Shown here: piece after piece, positions 10,601 through 19,747 of the stretch
Position numbering within the stretch: the first letter of the stretch is position 1
Layout: every line of letters begins with the position of its first letter
Origin: an uncultured Spirochaetia bacterium
GTDB lineage: Bacteria > Spirochaetota > Brachyspiria > Brachyspirales > Brachyspiraceae
Direction: 5' to 3'
Length of the DNA: 64,000 bases
Assembly: GCA_947040495.1 (NCBI GenBank)
Contig: CAMRBQ010000006.1
Span: forward strand, 1 to 64,000
Notes under the pieces: generated by a model
The model's input: only the letters and a program-made list of their open reading frames with translations
What the model was told of the DNA's origin: nothing
Database searches by the model: none
Position numbers and translations under genes: made by a program

Positions 10601-11111
10601 TACAGGTGTCATAAAAGCAAACCTTCCAACTAGAATGGCGTTCCAAGTACCTAATAAAACAAATTCTAGGATTATCATAGATATGTCTGGGGCAGAGCAG
10701 CTACTTGGTAAAGGTGATGGGCTATTTTGCTCTACATCAAGCCAGATGCCCGAGCGTGTACAGGGTGCTTTCGTTTCCGATGATGAAGTAAAGCGTGTTG
10801 TTGATTATTTATCTGTACAGATGCAGCCTTTGTATGATAGAATATTAATATCTTCCCTTCAAAAAGGTGATAACACTGACAATAGCACAGCAGAAGATAT
10901 AATGGATGAAGAACTTTGGGATGATGCTATTGACGTTGTAATGCGTACAGGAAAAGCCAGTGCTTCATTTTTACAGCGTAAATTAAAAATAGGTTATAAT
11001 AGAGCCGCCCGTATAATTGAGCTCATGGAAGCTCAAAGATATGTTGGTCCTGAAAATGGCAGCAAGCCACGCGAAGTTTATATAGGTAATGCTAGTGATA
11101 ATATTTATTAA
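7677..11111 (+). CDS. ftsK: FtsK/SpoIIIE DNA translocase with long Asn-rich linker
   Basis: A septal DNA pump that moves chromosome ends into daughter cells. The 1144-aa protein has four predicted membrane helices (about 37-57, 85-108, 118-138, 166-186). A roughly 450-residue low-complexity linker rich in Asn, Asp, Glu and Tyr follows (about 200-650). The RecA-like motor has Walker A AGTTGSGKS near 813-821 and Walker B IVLVIDE near 927-933, and a C-terminal winged-helix gamma domain (about 1075-1135) would read polar DNA motifs. The start is a GTG at 7677, since no ATG with a better site precedes the first helix. The linker contains a 17-residue block present twice. Confidence 0.92.
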   Translation: MDKNYREKKQSNIEHLSLFVKSKVEDIGNKTNASMNEIFAILCFIASLALLLSFVSMDIGDSALLSEKANANIKNILGQFGSTISSFSFLSFGLASYIMVAFLIWFGLNSIANGEQKTYLGIIIFNFIAILIAATFFDFVLSESKANYLKGGFVGNAINSKLRSFAGLFGSFMAIITASIITVVCSPKLYIKESIQNIKETFQKNLINNNNHNKPIKNKNPNNNHKSEKEKYSFYKNKTNNKKVKTYEQTENEIPIIDKKNVSPLQLHIIPFIEKINISKSDDQPNNNNKQSQNRSFMDDDEGYDYINRDDNINLDKNIFINDDDDKDYKYNENKEHKEETIYNSNIRNNNPQNDIASLMKKKILSSNDIETNNIDDNDYQRNHIRPNPNQERYENNNGPQYQNNIDNNSSIESMGYTKNKPYNREEHFGSTLVKDREYDRSDNGENSSSEYVDTDYNPYNTENENKNEVDENIDIPKYSMGYAKQRPYDRREHFGYSSDDVENNIDEEGTIESDYNDNKNISKNGFENIDNNYNEERNNKENNYEAYYQKPVEININKPIKSEIGSTSKLEEYIRSNIDSENISNNNISDADINNSDIEEIKFNDGKSFSNVDKESSNHTSTLPIIEKPSDKKLFHPKKRYDEDDFIQTNFDKEYVNEHYRHPMLDLLKRSIPINTEEINESIRQTAIRLENTLLDFSIEAHVVSVSRGPVITRYELELSAGTRVSKIVGLTDNIALALASESVRIIAPIPGRSVIGIEIPNKVRTAVYLRDVLESSDFQKTKSEIPFVLGKGIYGNNVVTDLAEAPHLLVAGTTGSGKSVCLSTIILSFLFKFRPDELKFIFIDKKRVELSIYNGIPHLMAPVVSDEKKATIVLRHIVDIMERRYERMEKFFVRNVKAYNEKVNQLLSNGETDFEDEPLELFPYIVLVIDELHNLMVVSSKEVEDLISRLAGMSRAVGIHLIIATQRPSADVVTGVIKANLPTRMAFQVPNKTNSRIIIDMSGAEQLLGKGDGLFCSTSSQMPERVQGAFVSDDEVKRVVDYLSVQMQPLYDRILISSLQKGDNTDNSTAEDIMDEELWDDAIDVVMRTGKASASFLQRKLKIGYNRAARIIELMEAQRYVGPENGSKPREVYIGNASDNIY
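8914..9163 (+). repeat. Duplicated block within the ftsK linker
   Basis: The FtsK linker contains SMGYTKNKPYNREEHFG (coded about 8917-8967) and SMGYAKQRPYDRREHFG (about 9115-9163), 12 of 17 residues identical and nearly 200 bases apart. Inside otherwise Asn/Asp-rich sequence, these two Tyr/Arg/His-containing blocks look like a conserved short linear motif. Confidence 0.7.
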
Positions 11112-11195
11112 AAAAGAATAATTATTATCTAAATATATTTATATAACAAAAAAAATAAAAATATTATTATCATGCAACTAAAGCATATATATCTA

Positions 11196-11223
11196 TTGAC
11201 AAAATAGTATTTAAGAATATATT
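11196..11223 (+). promoter_or_regulatory. Candidate sigma-70 promoter of the flagellar operon
   Basis: A perfect -35 TTGACA at 11196-11201 is followed, after 16 bases, by TATATT at 11218-11223. It lies in the gap between ftsK and fliF, about 160 bases before the fliF start. The match is good, but AT-rich DNA produces -10 look-alikes easily. Confidence 0.5.
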
Positions 11224-11259
11224 ATATCGTAAGTGTTATGTAAACTTTATTATGGGAGA

Positions 11260-11308
11260 GCATCTTGTTTTAAAGATGTTAAAAATTATGTAGGTAACAT
11301 AATTTTTT
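11260..11308 (+). promoter_or_regulatory. Leader hairpins upstream of fliF
   Basis: Two inverted repeats sit in the presumed leader. CATCTT...AAGATG (near 11261-11278) makes a 6-bp stem. AAAAATTATGT (11281-11291) and ACATAATTTTT (11297-11307) form a perfect 11-bp stem with a 5-base loop, followed by T. The second could act as a weak terminator or attenuator, or end leftover ftsK transcription. Confidence 0.4.
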
Positions 11309-11385
11309 ATTAAAGTATACATAATATATACCGACAAAGTAAGCAGTAGCTTTTTTATAGCTCTATATTGTTGAGGAGGAATCCT

Positions 11386-13080
11386 ATGAATGAGATTTTC
11401 AAAAATCTTACTGTGCAAGTTAAAAATATTATAACAAAACTGACCCTAGTTCAAAAAATAATTGTAGGTGCTGTCATAGTTATAGGCATCGCTGCTATTA
11501 TTTTTGTATTTGTATTTTCGACTAAGAAAAGTGGCGTACTTTTATTTCAAAAGCCATTAAGCCAAGCAGAAGCAAGAAATGTGATGTCAGTTCTTGATGC
11601 TTCAGCTATTAGCTATGACTATTCTAATGGTTTTATAACATTAGATCCAACAGACAGAGCACAGGCAGAATTAGACCTTGTCAAAGAAAATAAAATGCCT
11701 TCTGTAGTCGATGGTTGGGAAATATTTGATATACAACGTATCGCTATAACAGATGCTGAATTAGATATAAATAAGCGTCGTGCTTTAACAAAGGCGATCA
11801 CTTATCATTTAGAGCAGCTTGATTTTATACAAGAAGCCACAGTGCAGCTAACATTTCCAAAAAAAGAATATCTTACAGATGTAGATGCCCCTGTAACAGC
11901 TTCGGTAGTTATAGTAGCAAAGCCATTTATGGATGAAACTTTAAAAAACAGAAAAACTATACGTGGTTTGCAACAACTTATTGCTATGGGTGTTGATAAG
12001 TTAAAACCAGAATTTGTAACTATTAGTGATTCATATGGTGTTGTATTAACCGATATAACAGATGAAGATGCTGATTTAAAAATAAGGCTCGCACAAGAAG
12101 AGCTTAAAATTGTAGAACGAGAACGTAAAAGAATAGAAGCACAAATCTCTCAAACACTTGGAAAAATATATAAGGACAGAGTTGAAACTACAATTGCCTT
12201 AGCTATTGAATGGGATGATATATATATAACAAATGAGCTTATTGTTCCTATTGTTATAAAAGAAGATAATCCGCTTACACCATATGATGACAGTCAAGTC
12301 GTTGAGAAAGTTGGTATAAGCAGCATGAATATATCAGAAGAATGGAAAGGGCAACAGCTTGTTCCACAGGGAGCAGCAGGGGCTGAAGAGAATATACCAG
12401 CTGGATATAAAGATAAAACAGACAGGTGGCAGACATATACAAAAGATAGCAAAACAGATAATTATGATGTAAGCCGTAGGTTTGAGGCTATCAAAAAAGG
12501 TGCTTATAAAATTGCTAGAGTATCAGCTGCTATTGCCCTAGACGGTAGATGGGAAAAAATTTATAATGATAAAGGCGAAGCTGTTATTACAAATAATAGT
12601 TATGAGCGTAAATATATACCTGTAGATAATACTGAATTAGCAAATGTATCTTCACTTGTACAGGCTGCTGTAGGCTATGATGCTAAACGTGGAGATATAG
12701 TAACAGTCACTCATTTGTCATTTGATCATTGGGATCAATTTAGAGCAGAAGATGAATCTCTTATGCGTCAAAAATTTATCAAACGAGTACTTTTATTATC
12801 ACTACTATCACTATTATCATTTTTTGTATTAGCATTAGTAATAAGAGTGATACAGAAAGAATTTGCTCGTCGTCGTAGACTTAGAGAAGAAGAACAAGAA
12901 CGTAAACAGATGGAACTTCGTAGACAGGCTCTACTTGAAACTCCAGATGATGCTATAACAGAAGGTTCTATTGAAGATGTCGCTAAAAAGAAACTACTTG
13001 AAGAAGTTAGTAGAATATCACATGAAAGACCTGAAGATGTTGCCCTTCTACTACGCACATGGATGGCAGACGATAAATAG
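11386..13080 (+). CDS. fliF: Flagellar M-ring protein FliF
   Basis: FliF forms the MS ring of the basal body in the inner membrane. The 564-aa protein shows a first membrane helix (about 22-45), ring-building motifs after it (LDASAISYDY, LDINKRRALTKAITYHLEQ, TASVVIVAKP), and a second membrane helix near 465-490. The charged cytoplasmic tail ending HERPEDVALLLRTWM is the FliG-binding segment. I choose the ATG at 11386, preceded by AGGAGG; the in-frame TTG at 11368 lies before that ribosome-binding site. It is the first gene of fliF-fliG-fliH-fliI-fliJ. Confidence 0.95.
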   Translation: MNEIFKNLTVQVKNIITKLTLVQKIIVGAVIVIGIAAIIFVFVFSTKKSGVLLFQKPLSQAEARNVMSVLDASAISYDYSNGFITLDPTDRAQAELDLVKENKMPSVVDGWEIFDIQRIAITDAELDINKRRALTKAITYHLEQLDFIQEATVQLTFPKKEYLTDVDAPVTASVVIVAKPFMDETLKNRKTIRGLQQLIAMGVDKLKPEFVTISDSYGVVLTDITDEDADLKIRLAQEELKIVERERKRIEAQISQTLGKIYKDRVETTIALAIEWDDIYITNELIVPIVIKEDNPLTPYDDSQVVEKVGISSMNISEEWKGQQLVPQGAAGAEENIPAGYKDKTDRWQTYTKDSKTDNYDVSRRFEAIKKGAYKIARVSAAIALDGRWEKIYNDKGEAVITNNSYERKYIPVDNTELANVSSLVQAAVGYDAKRGDIVTVTHLSFDHWDQFRAEDESLMRQKFIKRVLLLSLLSLLSFFVLALVIRVIQKEFARRRRLREEEQERKQMELRRQALLETPDDAITEGSIEDVAKKKLLEEVSRISHERPEDVALLLRTWMADDK

Positions 13081-13181
13081 ATTTTATAATATAAAATTAA
13101 TTATAAAAAATAATAGGTGTAAATATATAGAAAACCGATTATTATCATGTATATTGTATAATAATCTTGGAGGAAAAAACG

Positions 13182-14207
13182 ATGGCTAGTGCACAAGACA
13201 AAAAAGTTAAGGTACTTACTGGTAGGCAAAAAGTTGCTGTATTTCTAGTATCAATAGGTACAGAGGCTTCGAGTGAAATATTTAAATATCTTAGAGAAGA
13301 TGAAATAGAACAAATTACTTTTGATATTGCAAGAATTGAAAGTATTGAAAGTGCTGATAAAGATAAAGTATTTCGTGAGTTCCAAGACATGATGGTAGCT
13401 CAAGATTTTATCACACAAGGTGGTATAGACTATGCCCGTGATTTACTTGAAAGATCTCTTGGTTCTCAAAAAGCAAGTGATATTATAAATAGACTAACAT
13501 CATCGTTACAAGTTCGTCCATTTGATTTTATTAGACGTACAGACCCCGCACATCTATTAAACTTTATACAAGGGGAACATCCTCAAACGATAGCACTTAT
13601 ACTAGCATATCTTGAGGCACAAAAAGCAGGTAATATTTTATCAAGCCTACCCGCAGAGATTCAATCTGACGTTTCAAAACGTATTGCAACTATGGATAGA
13701 ACTTCACCAGAGGTTTTACGTGAAGTTGAAAGGGTACTAGAAAGAAAACTTTCTACACTTGCAAGTGAAGACTTTACAAGTGCAGGCGGTATCGACTCTA
13801 TTGTAGAGATAATAAACAGTGTTGACCGTTCTACTGAAAAAAGTATTATCGAAAGTCTTGAGGAAGAAGATCCAGAATTGGCAGAAGAAATCAAGAAACG
13901 TATGTTCGTATTCGAAGATATTGTACTTCTTGATGATAGAGCTATACAGAAAGTTTTACGTGAAGTAGATACAGCCGATTTATCAAAAGCCTTAAAAAGT
14001 GTTGATGCTGATGTACAAGATAAAATATATAAAAATATGTCAAAACGTGCAGCAGCTTTACTTAAAGAAGACATGGATTATATGGGACCTATACGCCTTA
14101 AAGATGTTGAAGAATCGCAGCAAAAAATTGTTAATGTTATTAGAAAACTTGAAGACAGTGGGGATATTGTTGTTGCCCGTGCTGGTGAAGATGAGATGGT
14201 TGTTTAA
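13182..14207 (+). CDS. fliG: Flagellar motor switch protein FliG
   Basis: FliG is the rotor protein that contacts the stator and sets rotation direction. The 341-aa protein shows the N-terminal FliF-binding region (TGRQKVAVFLVSIG), the middle domain with the EHPQTIAL signature, and the C-terminal torque helix region (MFVFEDIVLLDDRAIQKVLREVD) with its charged residues. The start is the ATG at 13182 behind GGAGG; the TTG at 13167 precedes it. Spirochaetes often encode two FliG proteins; this one, in the fliF operon, fits the motor-essential copy. Confidence 0.96.
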   Translation: MASAQDKKVKVLTGRQKVAVFLVSIGTEASSEIFKYLREDEIEQITFDIARIESIESADKDKVFREFQDMMVAQDFITQGGIDYARDLLERSLGSQKASDIINRLTSSLQVRPFDFIRRTDPAHLLNFIQGEHPQTIALILAYLEAQKAGNILSSLPAEIQSDVSKRIATMDRTSPEVLREVERVLERKLSTLASEDFTSAGGIDSIVEIINSVDRSTEKSIIESLEEEDPELAEEIKKRMFVFEDIVLLDDRAIQKVLREVDTADLSKALKSVDADVQDKIYKNMSKRAAALLKEDMDYMGPIRLKDVEESQQKIVNVIRKLEDSGDIVVARAGEDEMVV

Positions 14208-14246
14208 TCTCGACATAAGTAATAATAATAATACAAGGAGAAGCAA

Positions 14247-15149
14247 ATGTCTGAGAATGTATTTAAAGCAAAAGGTGTTATGGAACTTACCACTAGAATA
14301 CCGATAGATGTTCCAAGATTTAAAACAGCTGATGATATTAGAGTTGTAGAAGAAGATAATGTATATAGAGGTCCTAGCATTGAAGAAATCGAGGAAGAAA
14401 TAGCGAAACTACGTGCAAACTGGGAGGATGATCTTACTACTATACGTAAACGTGCAAGTGATGATGCTGCCCGTATACTTGAAGATGCACGTACACAATC
14501 TTTTGAAATATATAAAGCCAAGCAAAATGAATCAAGAAACCTTGTTGATAATGCCAAAGAGGAATCTTCACGTCTAATAAAAGAAGCAACTGAAGAGGCT
14601 GAAAATATACTAAAAGATTCTCAAAGCATACAAGAAGATGCCAAGCGTAATGGATATAAAGAAGGACATGCGGAAGGCTTTGAAAGTGCCATTAAAGATG
14701 GTGGCGTAGAAGTACAGAATATGGTAGAAAAACTCAAAAGAATTCTTGGTGAAACTATAAACAAAAGAAATGAAATAATTGATATTTCAGAATCACAAAT
14801 TATAGAAATAGCTGTGCTTATCGCAAAACGTGTTGTAAAGATGATTACAGAAAAAGATAAAAATGTAGTTGTCAGAAATATTCAAGAAGCATTGAGAAGG
14901 GTTAAAGGGCGAGCAAAGGTTACTATTAGAGTAAACATTGATGACCTCGAGGTTTCGGCAAGGCATAAAGATGAGTTTTATCAAATGCTTGACAAAATCG
15001 AAGGTGTTACTATCCTCGAAGATCCAAATGTAGATATTGGTGGATGTATTATTGAAACAGATTTTGGTGATATTGATGCTAGAATAAGTACACAACTCAA
15101 TGAAATAGAGACGGCTATAAAAGAAGTAGAACCTATAAAAGGTTTTTAA
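14247..15149 (+). CDS. fliH: Flagellar assembly protein FliH
   Basis: FliH is the peripheral stator-like subunit that regulates the FliI ATPase of the flagellar export apparatus. The 300-aa protein has a short N-terminal region, a long charged helical section with Glu/Ala/Lys periodicity (about 45-140), and a C-terminal FliH/V-type ATPase E-like domain (IIEIAVLIAKRVVKMI, then the IGGCIIETDFGDIDARI motif). The ribosome-binding site AAGGAGAAGCAA is strong. Its position between fliG and fliI supports the call. Confidence 0.9.
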   Translation: MSENVFKAKGVMELTTRIPIDVPRFKTADDIRVVEEDNVYRGPSIEEIEEEIAKLRANWEDDLTTIRKRASDDAARILEDARTQSFEIYKAKQNESRNLVDNAKEESSRLIKEATEEAENILKDSQSIQEDAKRNGYKEGHAEGFESAIKDGGVEVQNMVEKLKRILGETINKRNEIIDISESQIIEIAVLIAKRVVKMITEKDKNVVVRNIQEALRRVKGRAKVTIRVNIDDLEVSARHKDEFYQMLDKIEGVTILEDPNVDIGGCIIETDFGDIDARISTQLNEIETAIKEVEPIKGF

Positions 15150-15194
15150 TTTATAAATTAATTATTTTTAAAATAGTGTTTTGTATAAAAAATT

Positions 15195-16664
15195 ATGAAT
15201 GATTACACATATGAAAAAAAAGAAAACCTATCATCTAGGTTTAATAAATACCTACATATAGTCAATAATTTGCCTATACTATCTTTAAATGGAAAAGTTA
15301 AAGATGTTATTGGTTCACTCATTATTAGCGATGGACCTAATGCTAAAATAGGCGATATTTGTAAAATATATGCATCATCTGGAAAAACTATTGATGCTGA
15401 AGTTATTGGCTTACGTGGTGAAAATGTTTTACTTTCAACATATTCTCATATAGATGGTGTTACATATGGCGATAGGGTTGTTAGTTTTGAAAAACCTCTA
15501 TCTATTATGTGTTGTGAAGAAATGCTTGGTTGTATTATAAATGGAAAAGGACAAATGCTTGACGATAGCAATTTCCCTTATTATGCCCCCTCCATACCTG
15601 TTTTGAGAGAGCCTGTAAATTCACTTTTTCGTAATCGTATAAGTGAGCCTATACAAACTGGCGTGCGTACTATCGATGGACTACTTACAGTTGGCAAAGG
15701 TCAACGTATTGCGATAATGAGTGGTACTGGTGTTGGTAAATCTACACTACTCTCAATGATAGCAAGAAATACTAATGCTGATATAAATGTTATTTCACTT
15801 GTTGGTGAAAGAAGGCGTGAAGTCTTAGAGTTTATAGAGCGTGATTTGGGTGAAGAGGGATTAAAAAAAAGTGTTGTAGTTATTGCAACTAGTGATGAAG
15901 CCCCACTTATGAGACTTAGAAGTGCCTATGTCGCAACAACTATCGCAGAATATTTTAGAGACCAAGGTAAAGATGTAATGCTTATGGTAGACTCTGTAAC
16001 TCGATTTGCTTTGGCTCAAAGAGAGATTGGACTTTCACGTGGAGAGCCGCCTACAACACGTGGATATACCCCTAGTGTTTTTTCTGAGCTTGCACAACTA
16101 CTTGAAAGAAGTGGTAATTCAGATAAAGGTAGTATCACAGCATTTTATAATGTACTTGTTGAGGGCGATGATTTTGATGAGCCTATAAGTGATGCTGTCC
16201 GTGGTATACTTGATGGACATATTGTATTATCACGTACTATAGCTAGTAGGGCAATATATCCTGCTATTGATGTGAATCAAAGTATATCGAGGCTTACACC
16301 AGAGCTTGTGAGCCAAAGGCATCTAGCCTCTATTAAAAAATTTATGCGTATGAGTGCTGATTATAATGAGGCAAGAGAGCTTATTATGATTGGTGGATAT
16401 GCAAAGGGTAGTATGCCTGAAGTTGACGAGGCTATACGATATAAACCTATTATGGATAAATATGTACAACAGGGGGTTTTTGAAAAATTCCATTTTAATG
16501 ACAGTAAGACATCATTACTATCTATGTTTTATTCACAAAACGATATAGAACTTGAAATGGCAAATACCTCTATTAAAAATGATAGTGCATCAGAAAACAT
16601 GGTCGAAAATAATAGTTTAGAAGTACATAATACAGATGATGTTAACAATGAAGTTATACTATAG
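15195..16664 (+). CDS. fliI: Flagellum-specific export ATPase FliI
   Basis: This F1-beta-like ATPase energises the flagellar type III export gate. The 489-aa protein has an N-terminal barrel, Walker A GTGVGKST (177-184), the GERRREV motif, Walker B LMLMVDSVTRFA, and the export-ATPase block GEPPTTRGYTPSVFSELAQLLER. The last 45 residues are an extra polar Asn/Asp-rich tail not needed for the fold. It is separated from fliJ by only 12 bases. Confidence 0.95.
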   Translation: MNDYTYEKKENLSSRFNKYLHIVNNLPILSLNGKVKDVIGSLIISDGPNAKIGDICKIYASSGKTIDAEVIGLRGENVLLSTYSHIDGVTYGDRVVSFEKPLSIMCCEEMLGCIINGKGQMLDDSNFPYYAPSIPVLREPVNSLFRNRISEPIQTGVRTIDGLLTVGKGQRIAIMSGTGVGKSTLLSMIARNTNADINVISLVGERRREVLEFIERDLGEEGLKKSVVVIATSDEAPLMRLRSAYVATTIAEYFRDQGKDVMLMVDSVTRFALAQREIGLSRGEPPTTRGYTPSVFSELAQLLERSGNSDKGSITAFYNVLVEGDDFDEPISDAVRGILDGHIVLSRTIASRAIYPAIDVNQSISRLTPELVSQRHLASIKKFMRMSADYNEARELIMIGGYAKGSMPEVDEAIRYKPIMDKYVQQGVFEKFHFNDSKTSLLSMFYSQNDIELEMANTSIKNDSASENMVENNSLEVHNTDDVNNEVIL

Positions 16665-16676
16665 GTTTTATGAGAT

Positions 16677-17129
16677 ATGAAAAAATTTCATTTTAAATTA
16701 GAAGCACTTGAAAAAAAGCGTAAACAAATTGAACGTGAAAAACAAAGCGATTTAGCAAAAGTTTCTACTCTCTATAATAAAGAAGAGAATTATAAGTCAT
16801 TATGCTTTGAGACCATAAAAGAAAATATTAGTTATTCTGATAGTCTTGATTATACAAATGAAGATGACATGAATATAATTATACAAATCAGCGAAAGTAA
16901 TTTTGCCTTGCATAATCGAGCAGAAGTTCATGAAAACAATATGAATAAGATTAAACCTGAACTTATCAAAAGGCAAAAAATATTGGCAGAGGCGAGTAAA
17001 CAAAAGCGTGCTGTTGAAATACTTCGTGAGCGTAAATATAAAGAATATAAAAAATATGTATTAAAAGAAGAGCAAAAAATTCTTGATGACTGGTCTAATG
17101 AAAAAATCGAAGGCTCTGTTATTTTATAA
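16677..17129 (+). CDS. fliJ: Flagellar export protein FliJ
   Basis: A 150-aa, highly charged, all-helical protein starting MKKFHFKLEALEKKRK, as FliJ proteins do (FxLexlLelrk). FliJ is the central stalk of the FliI ring, comparable to ATP-synthase gamma. The sequence alone is low-complexity coiled coil; the identification rests on the N-terminal signature, the length and its place directly after fliI. Confidence 0.85.
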   Translation: MKKFHFKLEALEKKRKQIEREKQSDLAKVSTLYNKEENYKSLCFETIKENISYSDSLDYTNEDDMNIIIQISESNFALHNRAEVHENNMNKIKPELIKRQKILAEASKQKRAVEILRERKYKEYKKYVLKEEQKILDDWSNEKIEGSVIL

Positions 17130-17157
17130 AAATTAATCTTTTGAGAGGGGTACTAAA

Positions 17158-17844
17158 ATGATAGAAAATATAAAAGCTATAAATACTAGAATAGATGAAA
17201 TACAAAAAGGCTTTTCCAATCTTGGTTATGGTAGCCCTATCGATAGTAGAGTAAAAAGTTTTGCTGTTTATATGCAAGAGGCTAACAGCGAAACAAATAA
17301 AGTTGCTACAAATAATGGTATCAATAATATTACTAATACAAATGGAATAGAAACATATACTATTGATATGATTAATAATGATATCGAACAAGCAGGATTA
17401 AATAATAATACTATATCATTAAACAAAGGCTATGAAGTATATAAAAATACGGGTGAAAGTTTTCCAACAAAATATGATAGTATAATCAACGAAGCGTCTA
17501 AGTTATACAATGTACCCGAAGCACTTATCAAAGCAGTTATAAAGCAAGAATCAAATTTCAATGCTGATGCTATAAGTAAACGTGGTGCTATGGGGCTTAT
17601 GCAACTAATGCCTTCGACAGCTAGTGAACTTGGAATACCATTAGAAACGCTAACTGATGCAAAAACTAATGTATTTGGTGGAACAAAATATCTCTCTGAT
17701 ATGCTATCAAAATATAATGGGCGTGTAGACCTCGCTTTGGCTGCATATAATGCAGGCCCTAATGCTGTTGATAATGCAAAAGGCGTTCCAAACATAGAAG
17801 AAACACAAGATTATGTAAAAAAGATACTAAGATACTTAATGTAA
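17158..17844 (+). CDS. Lytic transglycosylase (SLT domain)
   Basis: A 228-aa protein with an Asn-rich N-terminal half and a C-terminal SLT/lysozyme-like domain that cleaves peptidoglycan glycan strands. The catalytic Glu131 sits in AVIKQESNFN; the following GAMGLMQLMPSTASELG and ALAAYNAGPNAV motifs are the family markers. No signal peptide is evident. Lying last in the fliF-J operon, with GAGAGGGG as ribosome-binding region, it probably opens the wall for the flagellar rod. It could be exported through the flagellar apparatus, as FlgJ is; that is inference. Confidence 0.88.
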   Translation: MIENIKAINTRIDEIQKGFSNLGYGSPIDSRVKSFAVYMQEANSETNKVATNNGINNITNTNGIETYTIDMINNDIEQAGLNNNTISLNKGYEVYKNTGESFPTKYDSIINEASKLYNVPEALIKAVIKQESNFNADAISKRGAMGLMQLMPSTASELGIPLETLTDAKTNVFGGTKYLSDMLSKYNGRVDLALAAYNAGPNAVDNAKGVPNIEETQDYVKKILRYLM

Positions 17845-17885
17845 GTTTGTAATGTTTTTAAATTAAATTATACGGACAAAAAATA

Positions 17886-19100
17886 ATGTGTAAAGTTAAT
17901 TTTGATAAAATAGTTGAAAGAAGAAAAAACGAAACTAATAGTGTAAAATGGAATTATGGTTTTGATGGCAATGCCCTAAAAGAAAATCAAATACCCATGT
18001 GGGTTGCTGATATGGATTTTGAAGCAGCAGAAGATATAGGCAAGGCTATTATTGAATATATAAAAACCTATAACTCTTATGGCTACTTTACATTTGATGG
18101 ATATCATCAGATTGTTATCGACTGGTGTCAAAAAAGATATAATTGGAATATAAAAAAAGAATGGATCTCATTTACACAAGGCTTGGTTCAAGGCTTCAGT
18201 TGTGCCATAGCCTCGCTTGCCAAACAAGGCGAAAATGTTATTTTACTTACGCCAACATATTATCCTATGTTTAATGCTATCAAAATGCAAGGATGCCAAG
18301 TTGTAGAAAGCAACCTGCTCTATAATGAAGATACTCTTTCATTTACTATCGATTATGAAGATATAGCAAAAAAAGCATCTGATAAAAATACTACAGTTGC
18401 ATTGATAGGCAATCCACAAAATCCTACAGGTAGATTATATTCTATTGAAGAGATGAGCAAACTTGCTGATATTCTAATAGAAAATAATGTTAAAATAATA
18501 TGTGATGATATACATTGCGATATTATCGTTGATAAATCAAAAAAATATATACCACTCGCTTCTATAGAAAAATATAGCGAACATACAATATCGATGAATG
18601 CTCCTTCAAAAACATTTAATCTGGCCGGCTTAAAAATATCAAATATTATAATTAAAAATGAAAAAATACGTAATGCTTTTGCATTTGAATGTGAAAGGTT
18701 TTGTGTTAATACAAATATTTTATCGCTTATAGCATGCTCTACAGCATATTCAAAATGTGAATATTGGCTCGACGAAGTTGTCGAATATATTTGGAATAAC
18801 TATCTTTATGTGAAAAATTATTTGGAAAATAGTATATTAAAAGACTATATAAAACCGGTCCCACTAGAAGGGAGCTATCTTTTATTCCTTGACAACATAA
18901 CACTTATGAAAGAGTTTAACATGAGTGTTTCCAATCTAAAAATATTTTATACCAACAAATGCAATCTATCTCTTGATGATGGTATAGCATTTGGCGAAAC
19001 AGGCAAATCATTCATGCGGCTCAACCTTGCTACTTCAAGGCATTTTATAGAAGTGGCTATGGATAATATGCTAAGTGGATTTAATAAAATTAAAAAATAA
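17886..19100 (+). CDS. MalY/PatB family PLP-dependent C-S lyase/aminotransferase
   Basis: A fold-type I PLP enzyme of 404 aa. Markers include PMWVADMDFE near the N-terminus, the NPQNPTGR motif, DDIHCDI (the Asp that pairs with the pyridine nitrogen), and APSKTFNLAGLK with Lys242 as the Schiff-base lysine. MalY/PatB enzymes cleave cystathionine or cysteine (C-S lyase) and some act as aminotransferases. The stop lies 3 bases from the convergent greA stop. The precise substrate cannot be read from sequence. Confidence 0.9.
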   Translation: MCKVNFDKIVERRKNETNSVKWNYGFDGNALKENQIPMWVADMDFEAAEDIGKAIIEYIKTYNSYGYFTFDGYHQIVIDWCQKRYNWNIKKEWISFTQGLVQGFSCAIASLAKQGENVILLTPTYYPMFNAIKMQGCQVVESNLLYNEDTLSFTIDYEDIAKKASDKNTTVALIGNPQNPTGRLYSIEEMSKLADILIENNVKIICDDIHCDIIVDKSKKYIPLASIEKYSEHTISMNAPSKTFNLAGLKISNIIIKNEKIRNAFAFECERFCVNTNILSLIACSTAYSKCEYWLDEVVEYIWNNYLYVKNYLENSILKDYIKPVPLEGSYLLFLDNITLMKEFNMSVSNLKIFYTNKCNLSLDDGIAFGETGKSFMRLNLATSRHFIEVAMDNMLSGFNKIKK

Positions 19101-19103
19101 TAT

Positions 19104-19571
19104 TTAACCTAATTCTATAGCAATTATTTCTAAGATTTTATCACCAGCTGGTACTTTTATTGTAACAGTATCGCCTACAGTTTTGCCTACAAGTCCACGG
19201 GCAATTGGTGTTGTGATAGATATTATTCCTTGATTTATATCAGACTCAAGGTCACCTAATATTTTATATGATGTTGTTTTCCCCGAAGTTTTATCATTGA
19301 CAGTAACTTTTTTTCCAAATGTAACTGTATTTTCTGGTAATGTTGCGGGGTCAATAATTTCAGAGCCTGCGATGTCTGATTCAAATTTTGAAATAGAAGC
19401 TTGAAGCATACCTTGCCTCTCTTTTGCAGCATGATACTCGGCATTTTCTTTTAAGTCCCCCTTCTCTCTTGCCTCTGCTATAATTGCTGGTAATTTTTCA
19501 AACTCTTTTTTTAATTCAGCAAGTTTTATTAAAGCATTCTCATATCCAGATTGTGTTATTGGTCTTGACAT
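19104..19571 (-). CDS. greA: Transcription elongation factor GreA
   Basis: GreA rescues backtracked RNA polymerase by stimulating transcript cleavage. The 155-aa protein has an N-terminal coiled coil with the tip motif GDLKENAEYHAAKE (acidic Asp/Glu pair) and a C-terminal FKBP-like domain with TPIARGLVGKTVGD. Length is normal. The ATG at 19571 has TAGGA upstream. It is convergent with the PLP enzyme and divergent from the DUF3810 gene. Confidence 0.95.
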   Translation of the reverse strand: MSRPITQSGYENALIKLAELKKEFEKLPAIIAEAREKGDLKENAEYHAAKERQGMLQASISKFESDIAGSEIIDPATLPENTVTFGKKVTVNDKTSGKTTSYKILGDLESDINQGIISITTPIARGLVGKTVGDTVTIKVPAGDKILEIIAIELG

Positions 19572-19747
19572 ATCATAAAATCCTATTTAATTTTTCTAAG
19601 TATTTTATAATTATAACAAATTATAATTTTTTATCTATAGCTATTATATTATTATGCACAGTAGTTTTTTTCCAAAAAATAAATGATATTTTTCTATTTT
19701 ATGTTATTATTGATGAAATTAAATACAAGTGATATAGTCTTTATAAT

